A stretch of 53,159 bases of DNA from positions 1 through 53,159 of the forward strand of contig CAIOTH010000140.1 in assembly GCA_903861145.1 (NCBI GenBank), in the 5' to 3' direction. Positions 33,612-41,481 of this stretch are shown here, piece after piece. Under the pieces are notes generated by a model. It did not search any database, was not told the origin of the DNA, and saw nothing but the letters and a program-made list of their open reading frames with translations. Made by a program: the position numbers and the translations under genes. Numbering within the stretch: position 1 is the first letter of the stretch; every line of letters starts with the position of its first letter. The stretch is from an uncultured Bacteroidota bacterium (lineage in GTDB: Bacteria > Bacteroidota > Bacteroidia > Chitinophagales > LD1).

Positions 33612-34409
33612 TCATTTGGCTAGAAATTCATCTATTGCGTTATTAACCAGTTTGGGTTCTTCGACACTTGAGGAGTGACCGGCACCGGGAATGATGACAA
33701 GTTTGGATTGAGGGATTTTACCGTGAATAAATTTTGCTTTATCGGGCACAGTGGCAACATCCTGGTCGCCGACAATAACCAGGGTGGGGCATTTTATGTT
33801 GGGTAGCTCCTCTTCTACTCCTTTGCGGGTGGTTACACCTACAACCGCGCGGGTAATGCTGCGTTTATTTTTCAGTAGCTCGTTAACCCAGTAGTTACGA
33901 AGAGTTTCTCGAGAGGCGTCGCCTAAAAATTTTTGCCCGAACATGATTTTCATTACGGCGCCTTTAACCGGCCACGTGCCTAACAGTTTAACAATGTTAT
34001 TGAGCAGGTTGTACTTCGGAATATTTTCCTGCGGTTCGGGTTGTGCAGATGTTTCCATTAGTATCAAAGACTTCACCAATTCGGGATGCCTTGCAGCGAG
34101 GCGCATGGCTACAAAGCCACCCATTGAAAGGCCTGCAAAGTGACAAGGAGCTACACCGAGCGCATTTATTAACGCTACTGCATCGCCGGTAAGTGTATCC
34201 ATATCATAACCGGTGTAGGTTACTTCGCTTTGCCCTTGTCCACGGTGGTCGTATGTAACAACGCGATAGCAGGATTTTAAATGCTCTACCTGCGCGGCAA
34301 ACATTTTACCGCTCCATAACAAACCATGCGAAAACACAATTGTTTCTTTACCGGTGCCACCGGTATCTTCATAATATAAGTCGAAGCCATTAATATTAAT
34401 GTGGGGCAT
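33612..34409 (-). CDS. Alpha/beta hydrolase
   Basis: Product of 265 residues from the ATG at 34409 (MPHININGFDLYYED), which is where the family begins; an in-frame start farther upstream would add 45 residues with no similarity. Oxyanion-side motif VFSHGLLWSG, nucleophile elbow GLSMGGFVA (Ser), catalytic Asp in VIVGDQDVATVP and His in GAGHSSSVEEP, so the triad is complete. It resembles 3-oxoadipate enol-lactonase/haloperoxidase-type hydrolases, but none of their pathway genes are here; substrate unknown. Cytoplasmic. Possibly cotranscribed with DUF2461. Confidence 0.85.
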   Translation of the reverse strand: MPHININGFDLYYEDTGGTGKETIVFSHGLLWSGKMFAAQVEHLKSCYRVVTYDHRGQGQSEVTYTGYDMDTLTGDAVALINALGVAPCHFAGLSMGGFVAMRLAARHPELVKSLILMETSAQPEPQENIPKYNLLNNIVKLLGTWPVKGAVMKIMFGQKFLGDASRETLRNYWVNELLKNKRSITRAVVGVTTRKGVEEELPNIKCPTLVIVGDQDVATVPDKAKFIHGKIPQSKLVIIPGAGHSSSVEEPKLVNNAIDEFLAK

Positions 34410-34589
34410 AGTTATAATGTTTGACAATGAATTTAGTATAATTCGGGATACAACAAATGGGTGTTTATTTTTGTTGAACACCCTGTGCAGTATATGGCAT
34501 CGTCTTATTTTAGATGGTGGATGCTTACATGCATCGTGATGCAATATTCATTTACTTCATCGTTAAAACAGTAAGTAAAACATGAAACT

Positions 34590-35057
34590 ATGAGAAAGCC
34601 GGGCTTGATATTTATCCTTTTGGCATTTGTGACGATAATGATGTTTCAATCGTGCGGGAAAGAAGGTGGTAACCGAACTAACATAAGCCAAACGGGCGGT
34701 ACCAGCAGCCACAAAATGGGCCAAAATTGTATGAACTGCCATAACCCCAATGGCGAGGGGGCTGGTTGGTTTAATGCAGCGGGTACGGTTTATACTGCCG
34801 ATAGCTCATCTACCTATGCCAACGTAGTGGTTCATTTATATACCGCGCCCGATAGCGTAGGTAACCAGGTATTGGTGGCCACCATTAACGGTGATGCCAA
34901 GGGCAATTTTTACACCACCGAATCTATCAACTTTGGTAGCGGGCTTTACCCTGTTGTAGTTGGCGCGCATGGCACAAGATACATGGCCGCTACTATAACC
35001 CAGGGAGCTTGTAACAGTTGCCATGGAGTAACTACCGGTAAGTTATATACCCTCTAA
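34590..35057 (+). CDS. Diheme c-type cytochrome lipoprotein
   Basis: Product of 155 residues. Residues 1-21 are a lipoprotein signal with lipobox FQSC, lipidated Cys22, so it is anchored in a membrane facing the periplasm or outside. Two heme c motifs are present: CMNCH (47-51) and CNSCH (141-145). The ~90 residues between them (AGTVYTADSSSTYANVVVHLY, GDAKGNFYTT) look like a small beta-sandwich of the CarboxypepD-regulatory type inserted between the heme sites. Candidate electron carrier; partner unknown. It is followed after 123 bases by an M19-type dipeptidase gene on the same strand, with no obvious functional link. Confidence 0.8.
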   Translation: MRKPGLIFILLAFVTIMMFQSCGKEGGNRTNISQTGGTSSHKMGQNCMNCHNPNGEGAGWFNAAGTVYTADSSSTYANVVVHLYTAPDSVGNQVLVATINGDAKGNFYTTESINFGSGLYPVVVGAHGTRYMAATITQGACNSCHGVTTGKLYTL

Positions 35058-35180
35058 TATCATTTCCATTTGGGGAATAAGGCTAGTCCGGCTATTGGCA
35101 ATTGGTTTAAGATAGTATGCGGAAATCAGATTTCCCTTCAAATTCCGTATTATTATCAAACAAAACAACCTCCCCGGGCC

Positions 35181-36752
35181 ATGAACAAATATGTCATCAT
35201 CCTATTTCTATTAATTGCCTGCCAGGCGATGGTAGGGCAAGCGCTAACCGGTTACGTTGATATGCATTGCCATCCGCGTGGTGATTTGGCTTATGGCACA
35301 CAGTTGTTTTATGGAGCGCCTTATGGAGATATCTCAGTGGCCATGGGTAGTTGTAAAAACGACCACCGTAAAAACATTTTGCGCGCCCAACTGGCCAAGC
35401 AAACCGAAACGCTGAACGATAAAAACTGCAAAGACAATAAAGAGGGTTACCCCAATTTTGTAACATGGCCAAGTTGGTGCAGCACCTTACACCAACAAAT
35501 GTGGGTTGATTGGATTGAGCGCGCGCATAAAGAAGGCGGCCTTAATATTATGGTAGCGCTTGCAGTGAGCAACCATTGCATAGGCTCGGCGGCTAAATGC
35601 ACGGGGCCTCTGGATGACGAGCAGGTAATGCTAAACCTGATACAGGGGATTAAAGACCTGGTGGCAAGTTCTACTTTTATGGAGATAGCTTTAACGCCAA
35701 AGGATGTAAGGCGCATTGTATTGAGCGGAAAGCTGGCGGTGATATTGGGTAGTGAAATGGATAACATCGGTAACTTCTACTCTCCTGCCGATCATTACAA
35801 AGCTGATTTTGACCCAACACCAAGCAATGAAAAAATACAGGCAGAGATTGACAAACTGTGGGACCTTGGGTTAAGGTATATTTTCCCGGTGCATTTAATG
35901 AATAATGCTTTTGGCGGAACATCATTTATTATGAGTACGCTGAACGTTGCGAATAAATTTACCACCGGTGTTGAGTTTGTACCCGAGCAAGTAAATACGA
36001 AGGAAAGTGGTATTGGTTTCCATTTAGAAAACCCCGGTATGGGTTTAAATGCAGTGGCTAAATTGTTTATGCCGCTTTTGTTGCCTAAAACTATTAACCC
36101 CGGCAAAAAAGGTAATTATACTTATTGGGACACCCTGCCCGGTTTTGGCCACCGCAACAGTTTAGGTATAAGCGGGCGGGGAAGGTTTGCCGTTAAATAC
36201 ATGATGAAAAAAGGCTTTATTATTGACATTGACCACATGAGCGATAAGATGGCCAACGAGGTTTTAGATATGGCCGTTGCCAACGATTACCCGGTTACCA
36301 GTGGCCATGATGGCCCACGTGGCGATGCGGGTACCGAAGGTGGCCGCACACTAAAACAATATGCGCAGCTGAAACAAATTGGCGGCATGGTGGGCACCGG
36401 CCACGGTGCTAACGCCAGCGACTTTGTAAAGACATACCACCAGGTGGCGCAGATTATGGGTTATAGCCATGTTGCCATGGGTACTGATGTGGGTGGTTTT
36501 TCTGCGCTACCGCAACACGACACCAGCATACACTTAGTGTACGATAATACTTTTACCCGCTGCAAAACAGGCAACCGAAGCTGGGATATTAATACCGATG
36601 GCGTTGCCCATTACGGCTTATGGCCCGATTACATACGCAGCTGGACCCTGGCCCGTATGACCGCACAGGAGATGAAAACCTTTATGAGCTCGGCTGAGCA
36701 ATTTACTGAGATGTGGGAGAAGTGTGAGGGGAGAAAGAGTGCGGTTAAGTGA
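35181..36752 (+). CDS. Secreted membrane-dipeptidase (M19)-like metallohydrolase
   Basis: Product of 523 residues from the ATG at 35181, which opens a signal peptide (MNKYVIILFLLIACQAMVGQ); upstream in-frame starts lack one. Metal-site motifs follow the M19 order: YVDMHCHP (25-32), ILGSEMDNIG (bridging Glu), LRYIFPVHLMNNAFGG (His), IIDIDHMSDKMANEVLDMA (His), TSGHDGPRGD and AMGTDVGGF (Asp). It is longer than classical renal dipeptidases (~370-400) because of extra segments, including a Cys-rich N-terminal part (CKNDH, NCKDN, PSWCSTL) and a long C-terminal part. Likely hydrolyses dipeptides or a related small substrate outside the cytoplasm. Confidence 0.8.
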   Translation: MNKYVIILFLLIACQAMVGQALTGYVDMHCHPRGDLAYGTQLFYGAPYGDISVAMGSCKNDHRKNILRAQLAKQTETLNDKNCKDNKEGYPNFVTWPSWCSTLHQQMWVDWIERAHKEGGLNIMVALAVSNHCIGSAAKCTGPLDDEQVMLNLIQGIKDLVASSTFMEIALTPKDVRRIVLSGKLAVILGSEMDNIGNFYSPADHYKADFDPTPSNEKIQAEIDKLWDLGLRYIFPVHLMNNAFGGTSFIMSTLNVANKFTTGVEFVPEQVNTKESGIGFHLENPGMGLNAVAKLFMPLLLPKTINPGKKGNYTYWDTLPGFGHRNSLGISGRGRFAVKYMMKKGFIIDIDHMSDKMANEVLDMAVANDYPVTSGHDGPRGDAGTEGGRTLKQYAQLKQIGGMVGTGHGANASDFVKTYHQVAQIMGYSHVAMGTDVGGFSALPQHDTSIHLVYDNTFTRCKTGNRSWDINTDGVAHYGLWPDYIRSWTLARMTAQEMKTFMSSAEQFTEMWEKCEGRKSAVK

Positions 36753-36778
36753 GCGCTTCATTAATTGCTTCATAAATT

Positions 36779-37324
36779 TCAAAACTTAAGCGCTAACTCT
36801 AACTCGTTGTTCATGGCGATTGAAATCAAATAGGTGCTGGCGCCGTTTTTGTTGTAGCGAATGCTTCTTGTTTTGCAATTGATGGCCGGCCCTAGCACGA
36901 TACCCGCTATGCACAAAGCTGAAAGGGATGATACCAGGGCTATCTCTCTTTTACGAAATACATTATTGGGAATAGAATTTGGAAACCTGTCGGTACCGGT
37001 AAATGTGATGTGTGGCAGGTTGCCAATACCGGTTACCACCAAATGCCCCAAGTTTAAAACCCGGCCCATGTTATAATTAAGTAAAACCAAATCGGAGCTT
37101 TGGCTTGGTTTGTTTGGCAAATAGAGCGCCGAATGGTTGTAGCCCACATTATCGCTATGTTGGTTATTCAAGTTGACATGGCTGATGGGTTTCTGCATTA
37201 CAAATTTTTGATCCGCCATTTTTGGCCCCTTTAATTCAACAGGGCGAACGGGATCACCGGCATTTGCGTTTAGCCAGAGACTACCGAGAAAAAAAATAAG
37301 AATGAGTAGCTTAAGCGCATTCAC
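36779..37324 (-). CDS. Secreted protein of unknown function
   Basis: Product of 181 residues from GTG 37324 (MNALKLLILIFFLGSLWLNANA as signal peptide). A GTG at 37360 would add 12 residues, but a probable -7 box (CATCTTTG, minus strand, 37361-37368) abuts it, so transcription would start inside that extension. The mature part has GHLVVTGIGNLPHITFTGTDRFPN and a hydrophobic segment (IALVSSLSALCIAGIVLG, near residues 135-152) that could be a membrane helix. I recognise no family. Convergent with the dipeptidase gene, 26 bases between stops. Confidence 0.6.
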   Translation of the reverse strand: MNALKLLILIFFLGSLWLNANAGDPVRPVELKGPKMADQKFVMQKPISHVNLNNQHSDNVGYNHSALYLPNKPSQSSDLVLLNYNMGRVLNLGHLVVTGIGNLPHITFTGTDRFPNSIPNNVFRKREIALVSSLSALCIAGIVLGPAINCKTRSIRYNKNGASTYLISIAMNNELELALKF

Positions 37325-37479
37325 CTGGTGGATTTGATACTTGTTACTGAATATTTGCACTGCAAAGATGAGCAGGGCAGCGCCGAGATGCGTTACATAA
37401 CTTTAGGAAAGAGTTGCAGGATTTACGGGTGGAGATAAGCCTAAGAGAATACAAAACAGCAAATCACAAAAAATCGCTT

Positions 37480-37524
37480 CATTGCGAGGAGGTCCTACGA
37501 CGAAGCAATCCCGGAATCTGATAG
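37480..37524. repeat. REP-like element, single copy
   Basis: CATTGCGAGGAGG ... CGAAGCAATCCCGGAAT-TGATAG, 45 bp, nearly the same as the left half of the inverted pair at 38178-38301. It lies in the gap between the secreted protein and the HTH gene. The same words recur as dispersed elements in many bacterial genomes. Confidence 0.7.
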
Positions 37525-37563
37525 TCGACCTTTTCACCAACAAATTTCTTAGTTCTTGACCGC

Positions 37564-37944
37564 TTAGCGCTTCTCCAAGCCCCTGGCTCCTCCGCCTCTT
37601 CTAAGCAACCCCATCAATTCAAATGACATTCTCATCGCCTTTGCATCGCCACCCATCGCAAGCTCACACAACTTCGCCATTATTTTCGACGACATACATT
37701 TCAGTTGCGCCAACTCTTCCAACAGCAACTCCTCCTGTCCAAATTCCTCCAAATGTTTGTAAACCGTGGTTTTGCCCAACCCGGTTTCTTCCATTATTTC
37801 GGCCTTGGTGGGCCATCTTTCCCATTTGTAAACAAGCTTGGCCATAGCTTTGGTAATTAATACATGGTTTGCCTCCCAGGTTTGGTTTCTTTTAACCGGC
37901 CCATCGTTACCGTTTTCCGATTGGTTTGTCTCTGTTTCCATCAT
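37564..37944 (-). CDS. Small HTH DNA-binding protein
   Basis: Product of 126 residues, starting at tandem ATG codons. An acidic/polar N-terminus is followed by a helix-turn-helix (about 35-68): RWPTKAEIMEETGLGKTTVYKHLEEF, which resembles TetR-like or phage terminase small-subunit HTHs. The rest is helical (ELLLEELAQLKCMSSKIMAKLCELAMGGDAKAMRMSFELMGL) and could mediate oligomerisation. The gene stands alone, between REP-like repeats, with two AAAAGTACAC direct repeats just upstream (37965-37984) that may be its own operator. It could be a remnant of a mobile element; that is inference. Confidence 0.7.
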   Translation of the reverse strand: MMETETNQSENGNDGPVKRNQTWEANHVLITKAMAKLVYKWERWPTKAEIMEETGLGKTTVYKHLEEFGQEELLLEELAQLKCMSSKIMAKLCELAMGGDAKAMRMSFELMGLLRRGGGARGLEKR

Positions 37945-37964
37945 AAAATTGGTTTTTAATTCGG

Positions 37965-37984
37965 TGTACTTTTGTGTACTTTTT
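37965..37984 (-). promoter_or_regulatory. Tandem 10-bp repeats upstream of the HTH gene
   Basis: Minus strand carries AAAAGTACAC twice head to tail, 20 bases before the ATG of the HTH protein. A 10-bp period places both copies on the same face of the helix, as for a cooperative regulator. On the plus strand the same bases read TACTTTTG, a -7 box look-alike pointing into the repeat region, so another reading is possible. Confidence 0.35.
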
Positions 37985-38177
37985 TACAAGTAATAATTCA
38001 CAAATCATTAATAATCAACCCTGTCTCTAAGGGTAAAACGCATAGCGCTTATTTATTAATTATTTAGGTTGTAAACTCTCCTCGTCACTTAATGCTTTTA
38101 CACAGCAAATGTAAAACGTAATATAATACTAATTAGTAGTTTTTATCCGCACCCTGCGGATAAAATACAAAAACGAG

Positions 38178-38301
38178 CGTCATTGCGAGAGAGGTTTCCG
38201 AGCGAAGCAATCCCGGAATATGATAGAGTTGTTGTTGCCGTACGACCTGTGACAAGCGATTCCGGGATTGCTTCATGCCCAAAGCGGCATTCGCAATGAC
38301 G
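38178..38301. repeat. Inverted pair of REP-like elements
   Basis: Left unit: CGTCATTGCGAG (38178-38189) ... GAAGCAATCCCGGAAT (38204-38219). Right unit is its inverted copy: ATTCCGGGATTGCTTC (38259-38274) ... TCGCAATGACG (38291-38301). The arms can form a long imperfect hairpin, in the manner of REP doublets. It lies downstream of the E2 gene (stop at 38358), where it may also act on transcript 3' ends. Confidence 0.8.
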
Positions 38302-38357
38302 AACTATCAATCATTGCACCGGTTCCGGTGATATCGGCCCTAAAAATGTATTGCATT

Positions 38358-39668
38358 TTAAATATCCCTGTTCACATCAAAATTCTCCAAATAATCGGCC
38401 ACGCGGCGAACGAAGGAGCCGCCGAGGGCGCCGTCGACGATGCGGTGGTCGTAGGAGTGTGAAAGGAACATCATGTGGCGGATGCCTATGGTATCGCCCT
38501 GGGGCGTTTCAATAACAACCGGTTTCTTTTTAATAACACCGGTTGCCAGTATAGCCACTTGCGGTTGAAGAATAACCGGTGTGCCCATCACGTTGCCAAA
38601 GGTACCTACGTTAGATACGGTGTATGTTCCACCTTCAATTTCATCGGGCTTTAATTTGTTTTCGCGGGCGCGGGTGGCCAGTTCGTTTACCTTTTTGGCA
38701 AGGCCAACCAGGTTAAGCATATCGGCGTTTTTAATAACCGGTACTATTAAGTTACCACTTGGCAGGGCAGCGGCCATACCTATGTTAATGTCCTTCTTTA
38801 AAATGATGTTGGTGCCGTCGATAGATGAATTCACCAAAGGGAAATCACGCAGGGCGCGGCTAACGGCTTCGATAAAGATGGGGGTAAAGGTGATGTTCTC
38901 TTTATACAGGTCGTTGAACTTCTTTTTAATCTTGTTGCGCCATAAAACGATGTTGGTTACATCGGCCTCAACAAACGAAGTAACGTGAGCCGAAGTGTGC
39001 TTGCTCTTTACCATGTTATCGGCAATTAAGCGGCGCATGCGGTCCATTTCAATTATCTCAACATTGCCCGAATATGATTTTGCGGCAACCACGTTGGTGG
39101 TTTCAACTTTAGGCTGCTCAACCACCTGCACTTGCTGCACGGCAGGCTCTTGCTGCGGTTGTTGTGCACCCCGGTTTTGCACGTGGGCCAGTATATCTTT
39201 TTTGGTTACGCGGCCATCGGCACCGGTTCCGGTTAGCGTTTCAAGTTCGGCCATCGAAATGCCTTCCTGCCGTGCAATGTTTAACACCAGCGGCGAATAG
39301 AACCTATCGGCATTGTTATTTGAAGGGGTTACAACAGCAGTTTTTACTTCGGCCTTGGGTGGAGTGGGTATGCTTTCGGTTTTGGTTATAACCGGCGTTT
39401 TAGGGGTTGATGCTGCGGCTGTGCTAACTGAGGTTTCGAGCACGGCTACCGCTTTACCTACGGCAATTACATCGCCTTCTTTATAAAGCAGCTTTTGAAT
39501 AACCCCGGCAACAGGTGAAGGCACTTCCGAATCAACCTTATCTGTCGCTATTTCAAGCACGGCTTCGTCCAGTTTAACATGGTCGCCTTCTTTTTTTAAC
39601 CACTTTAAAATTGTTGCTTCGGTAATACTTTCGCCCATTTTGGGCATTATCAATTCAAATTGAGCCAT
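38358..39668 (-). CDS. 2-oxoacid dehydrogenase complex E2 (dihydrolipoamide acyltransferase)
   Basis: Product of 436 residues with the full E2 order: lipoyl domain (1-80) with the lipoylated Lys44 in EIATDKVDSEV; Ala/Pro/Thr linker; peripheral subunit-binding domain (about 115-155: FYSPLVLNIARQEGISMAELETLTGTGADGRVTKKDIL); second Gln/Val-rich linker; catalytic domain (200-436) ending with the active site HRIVDG (His408, Asp412). It transfers the acyl group to CoA. Sequence style (MPKMGESITEATI) is that of Bacteroidota branched-chain or broad-specificity E2 rather than pyruvate-specific E2; substrate is not certain. E1 and E3 genes are not adjacent. Confidence 0.92.
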   Translation of the reverse strand: MAQFELIMPKMGESITEATILKWLKKEGDHVKLDEAVLEIATDKVDSEVPSPVAGVIQKLLYKEGDVIAVGKAVAVLETSVSTAAASTPKTPVITKTESIPTPPKAEVKTAVVTPSNNNADRFYSPLVLNIARQEGISMAELETLTGTGADGRVTKKDILAHVQNRGAQQPQQEPAVQQVQVVEQPKVETTNVVAAKSYSGNVEIIEMDRMRRLIADNMVKSKHTSAHVTSFVEADVTNIVLWRNKIKKKFNDLYKENITFTPIFIEAVSRALRDFPLVNSSIDGTNIILKKDINIGMAAALPSGNLIVPVIKNADMLNLVGLAKKVNELATRARENKLKPDEIEGGTYTVSNVGTFGNVMGTPVILQPQVAILATGVIKKKPVVIETPQGDTIGIRHMMFLSHSYDHRIVDGALGGSFVRRVADYLENFDVNRDI

Positions 39669-39784
39669 TTGCTATCCTGTTTATCGGGGGTAAATTTAAA
39701 GGGATTGGGGAGAATTTAGAATTATGGCGCCTAAATGAATGTTAGCAACCAAAATGATAGTTTTTGGTTGTTGATTTGTGATAC

Positions 39785-39792
39785 TACTTTTA
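39785..39792 (+). promoter_or_regulatory. -7 box of the UbiA-like gene
   Basis: TACTTTTA, one base off TAnnTTTG, 21 bases before the ATG at 39814, with TTTG about 18 bases upstream inside a T-rich stretch. Confidence 0.45.
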
Positions 39793-39813
39793 CGTTGCCC
39801 CTTAAGCACTTAA

Positions 39814-40725
39814 ATGATTGATAAACTTGTAAGGTTCATCTTTTTCGGTAACTATTTTATAGGGGTGCTTGCTATTGCTTTATCGGTAGAAACGGCCATT
39901 CAGTTGCGTATTCCGTTCAATTCGATAGTTTATTACGCCCTGCTTTTTTGCGGCACCATTATGTATTATACCTACGCTTATACCGGGCCTTTGCTGGCTA
40001 CCTCAACGCTTAACCCGCGTGGGGCATGGTATCAGCAGCACCATACGTTAGAAAAGGTAAGCCAGTGGGTTTTGCTTGTAATATGTGTAGTGCTGGGCTC
40101 AATACTGGCTTTCAAAACGCTGCCCCAATTACTGCATTTGCCGTTTGTTTACTGGCTGGTTGTGGCGGCAATTGGGGCCTCGGGGGTTTTGTATTATGGA
40201 TTACTGCCAAGGTCGCTCATAAATCTGAATTTAAGGAACACGGGATGGTTGAAGGCTTTTGTTATTGGGTTTGAGTGGGCGGCCTGCGTAAGCCTTTTGC
40301 CCTTAGTAGTTTTGCGGCTTGAGCAAGGCACATTTTTAGCCGACCCGGTAGTGGTTATTTGGCTGTTTATTAAAAACTGGATGTTTTGCACCGTTAACGC
40401 CATTATGTTTGATATGAAGGATTACGAGGATGACTCGAACCAACAGCTAAAAACCTTTGTGGTAAGGTTTGGATTACGTAAGACTATATTGTTTGTGTTA
40501 ACGCCGCTGTGTTTGGTGGGTATATTTTTCACCGTTGTTTTTGGGCTTTACAGGCATTTTACCGCTTTGCCACTTGCGTTTAATGTGCTGCCGTTTTTGT
40601 TGCTGTTGATTGTAACTTACTCTATGCAACAGCGAAAGAACATCTTGTTTTACCTGGTTGTGATTGACGGGCTTGTTTTTATTAAAGCCCTGTGTGGTAT
40701 TGCAGGTATGATATTTGTATCATGA
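39814..40725 (+). CDS. UbiA-like integral membrane prenyltransferase family protein
   Basis: Product of 303 residues with about eight or nine membrane helices. The loop NAIMFDMKDYEDDSNQQLKTFVVRFGLRKT matches the second Asp-rich motif of UbiA prenyltransferases (DxxDxxxD then KT near the next helix). The first motif (NDxxDxxxD) should follow helix 2; there the protein has TLNPRGAWYQQHHTLEKVSQW, without the acidic residues. So it belongs to the fold but may have lost or changed prenyl-diphosphate handling. Followed by a methyltransferase gene on the same strand (123 bases apart, gap filled with repeats); together they could modify a lipid or quinone, which is inference. Confidence 0.72.
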   Translation: MIDKLVRFIFFGNYFIGVLAIALSVETAIQLRIPFNSIVYYALLFCGTIMYYTYAYTGPLLATSTLNPRGAWYQQHHTLEKVSQWVLLVICVVLGSILAFKTLPQLLHLPFVYWLVVAAIGASGVLYYGLLPRSLINLNLRNTGWLKAFVIGFEWAACVSLLPLVVLRLEQGTFLADPVVVIWLFIKNWMFCTVNAIMFDMKDYEDDSNQQLKTFVVRFGLRKTILFVLTPLCLVGIFFTVVFGLYRHFTALPLAFNVLPFLLLLIVTYSMQQRKNILFYLVVIDGLVFIKALCGIAGMIFVS

Positions 40726-40730
40726 GTTAT

Positions 40731-40848
40731 TTGCCACAAAGGCACTAAGAGCACAAAGAAGTAATTTCGAATATTGAATATCGAATAACGAATGTTGAAT
40801 TTTTTAATTCATAACTCATAATTCACAAATCATAAATCATAACTCAAA
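40731..40848. repeat. CACAAAG repeat copy 2 plus A+T-rich short repeats
   Basis: GCCACAAAGGCACTAAGAGC, continuing with ACAAAGAA (40731-40759), is the second copy of the element at 17952. It is followed by near-repeats of GAATATTGAATATCGAAT and then several copies of AT(A)ACTCATAAT/CACAAATCATAA-type words up to the next gene. Confidence 0.6.
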
Positions 40849-41478
40849 GTGCCTGCCAACTACGATACCATAGCACCGGTTTACGACTTTATAAGCCGAA
40901 TGGTTTTTGGCAACGCCATAGTAAATGCGCAGGTAAGTTTATTGAAATGCTTACCGGTTGGAGATTACCGGTTATTGATTGTAGGTGGGGGAACCGGTTG
41001 GATATTAGAAGATCTGGCCAAACAAAGGCCGAATGGCGTAACGGTAGATTTTGTTGAGGCCTCGAATGAAATGATACAACTTGCGAGGAAGAGAAACTGC
41101 GGAGGGAACAGCGTTAATTTTATTCACTGCCCGATCGAAAATTTTAAGACGCCGTTTTCATACCAGGCTATACTAACTCCTTTTGTGCTTGATAATTTCG
41201 AAGAAGAAAAAGCGAAGCAGGTTTTTAATCAATTAGATAAATTACTGGCAAAGGACGGAGTATGGCTGTACGCCGATTTTGTGTATGATAAAACCAATAG
41301 CCCGATGTGGCAAAAGGGGCTGCTTAAATTGATGTATTTCTTTTTTAGGCTTACTACCAAAATTGAGGCCAATAGATTAGTAAATATTGATACTTATTTT
41401 GAAAAAGGATATAGCAAGAAAATGGAGGCGAGATTCTATTTCGATTTCATTAAAGCTATTGCTTACCGGAAACTATAG
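40849..41478 (+). CDS. Class I SAM-dependent methyltransferase
   Basis: Product of 209 residues, starting at GTG. ANYDTIAPVYDFISRMVFG is the typical entry helix of small-molecule/lipid methyltransferases (UbiE-like); motif I is RLLIVGGGTGWIL, motif II VTVDFVEASNEMIQLARK, and FETPFSYQ-like IENFKTPFSYQAILTPFVLDNF gives motif IV. The late part (GVWLYADFVYDK, LMYFFFRLTTKIEA) also fits this group. Substrate unknown; the UbiA-like neighbour hints at a prenylated or lipid acceptor. Its stop is 3 bases from the stop of the convergent OmpA-domain gene. Confidence 0.85.
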   Translation: MPANYDTIAPVYDFISRMVFGNAIVNAQVSLLKCLPVGDYRLLIVGGGTGWILEDLAKQRPNGVTVDFVEASNEMIQLARKRNCGGNSVNFIHCPIENFKTPFSYQAILTPFVLDNFEEEKAKQVFNQLDKLLAKDGVWLYADFVYDKTNSPMWQKGLLKLMYFFFRLTTKIEANRLVNIDTYFEKGYSKKMEARFYFDFIKAIAYRKL

Positions 41479-41481
41479 TTT

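Larger units (their letters stand above)
37945..38357. other. Repeat-bearing intergenic region (413 bp)
   Basis: A+T-rich gap holding the tandem AAAAGTACAC words (37965-37984) upstream of the HTH gene and the 124-bp inverted REP-like pair (38178-38301). No coding sequence is apparent. Confidence 0.6.

Noticed and set aside
34582-34593. Three-codon frame ATG AAA CTA TGA overlapping the start of the diheme lipoprotein
   Set aside because: Chance ATG next to the real start; too short to call a leader peptide.
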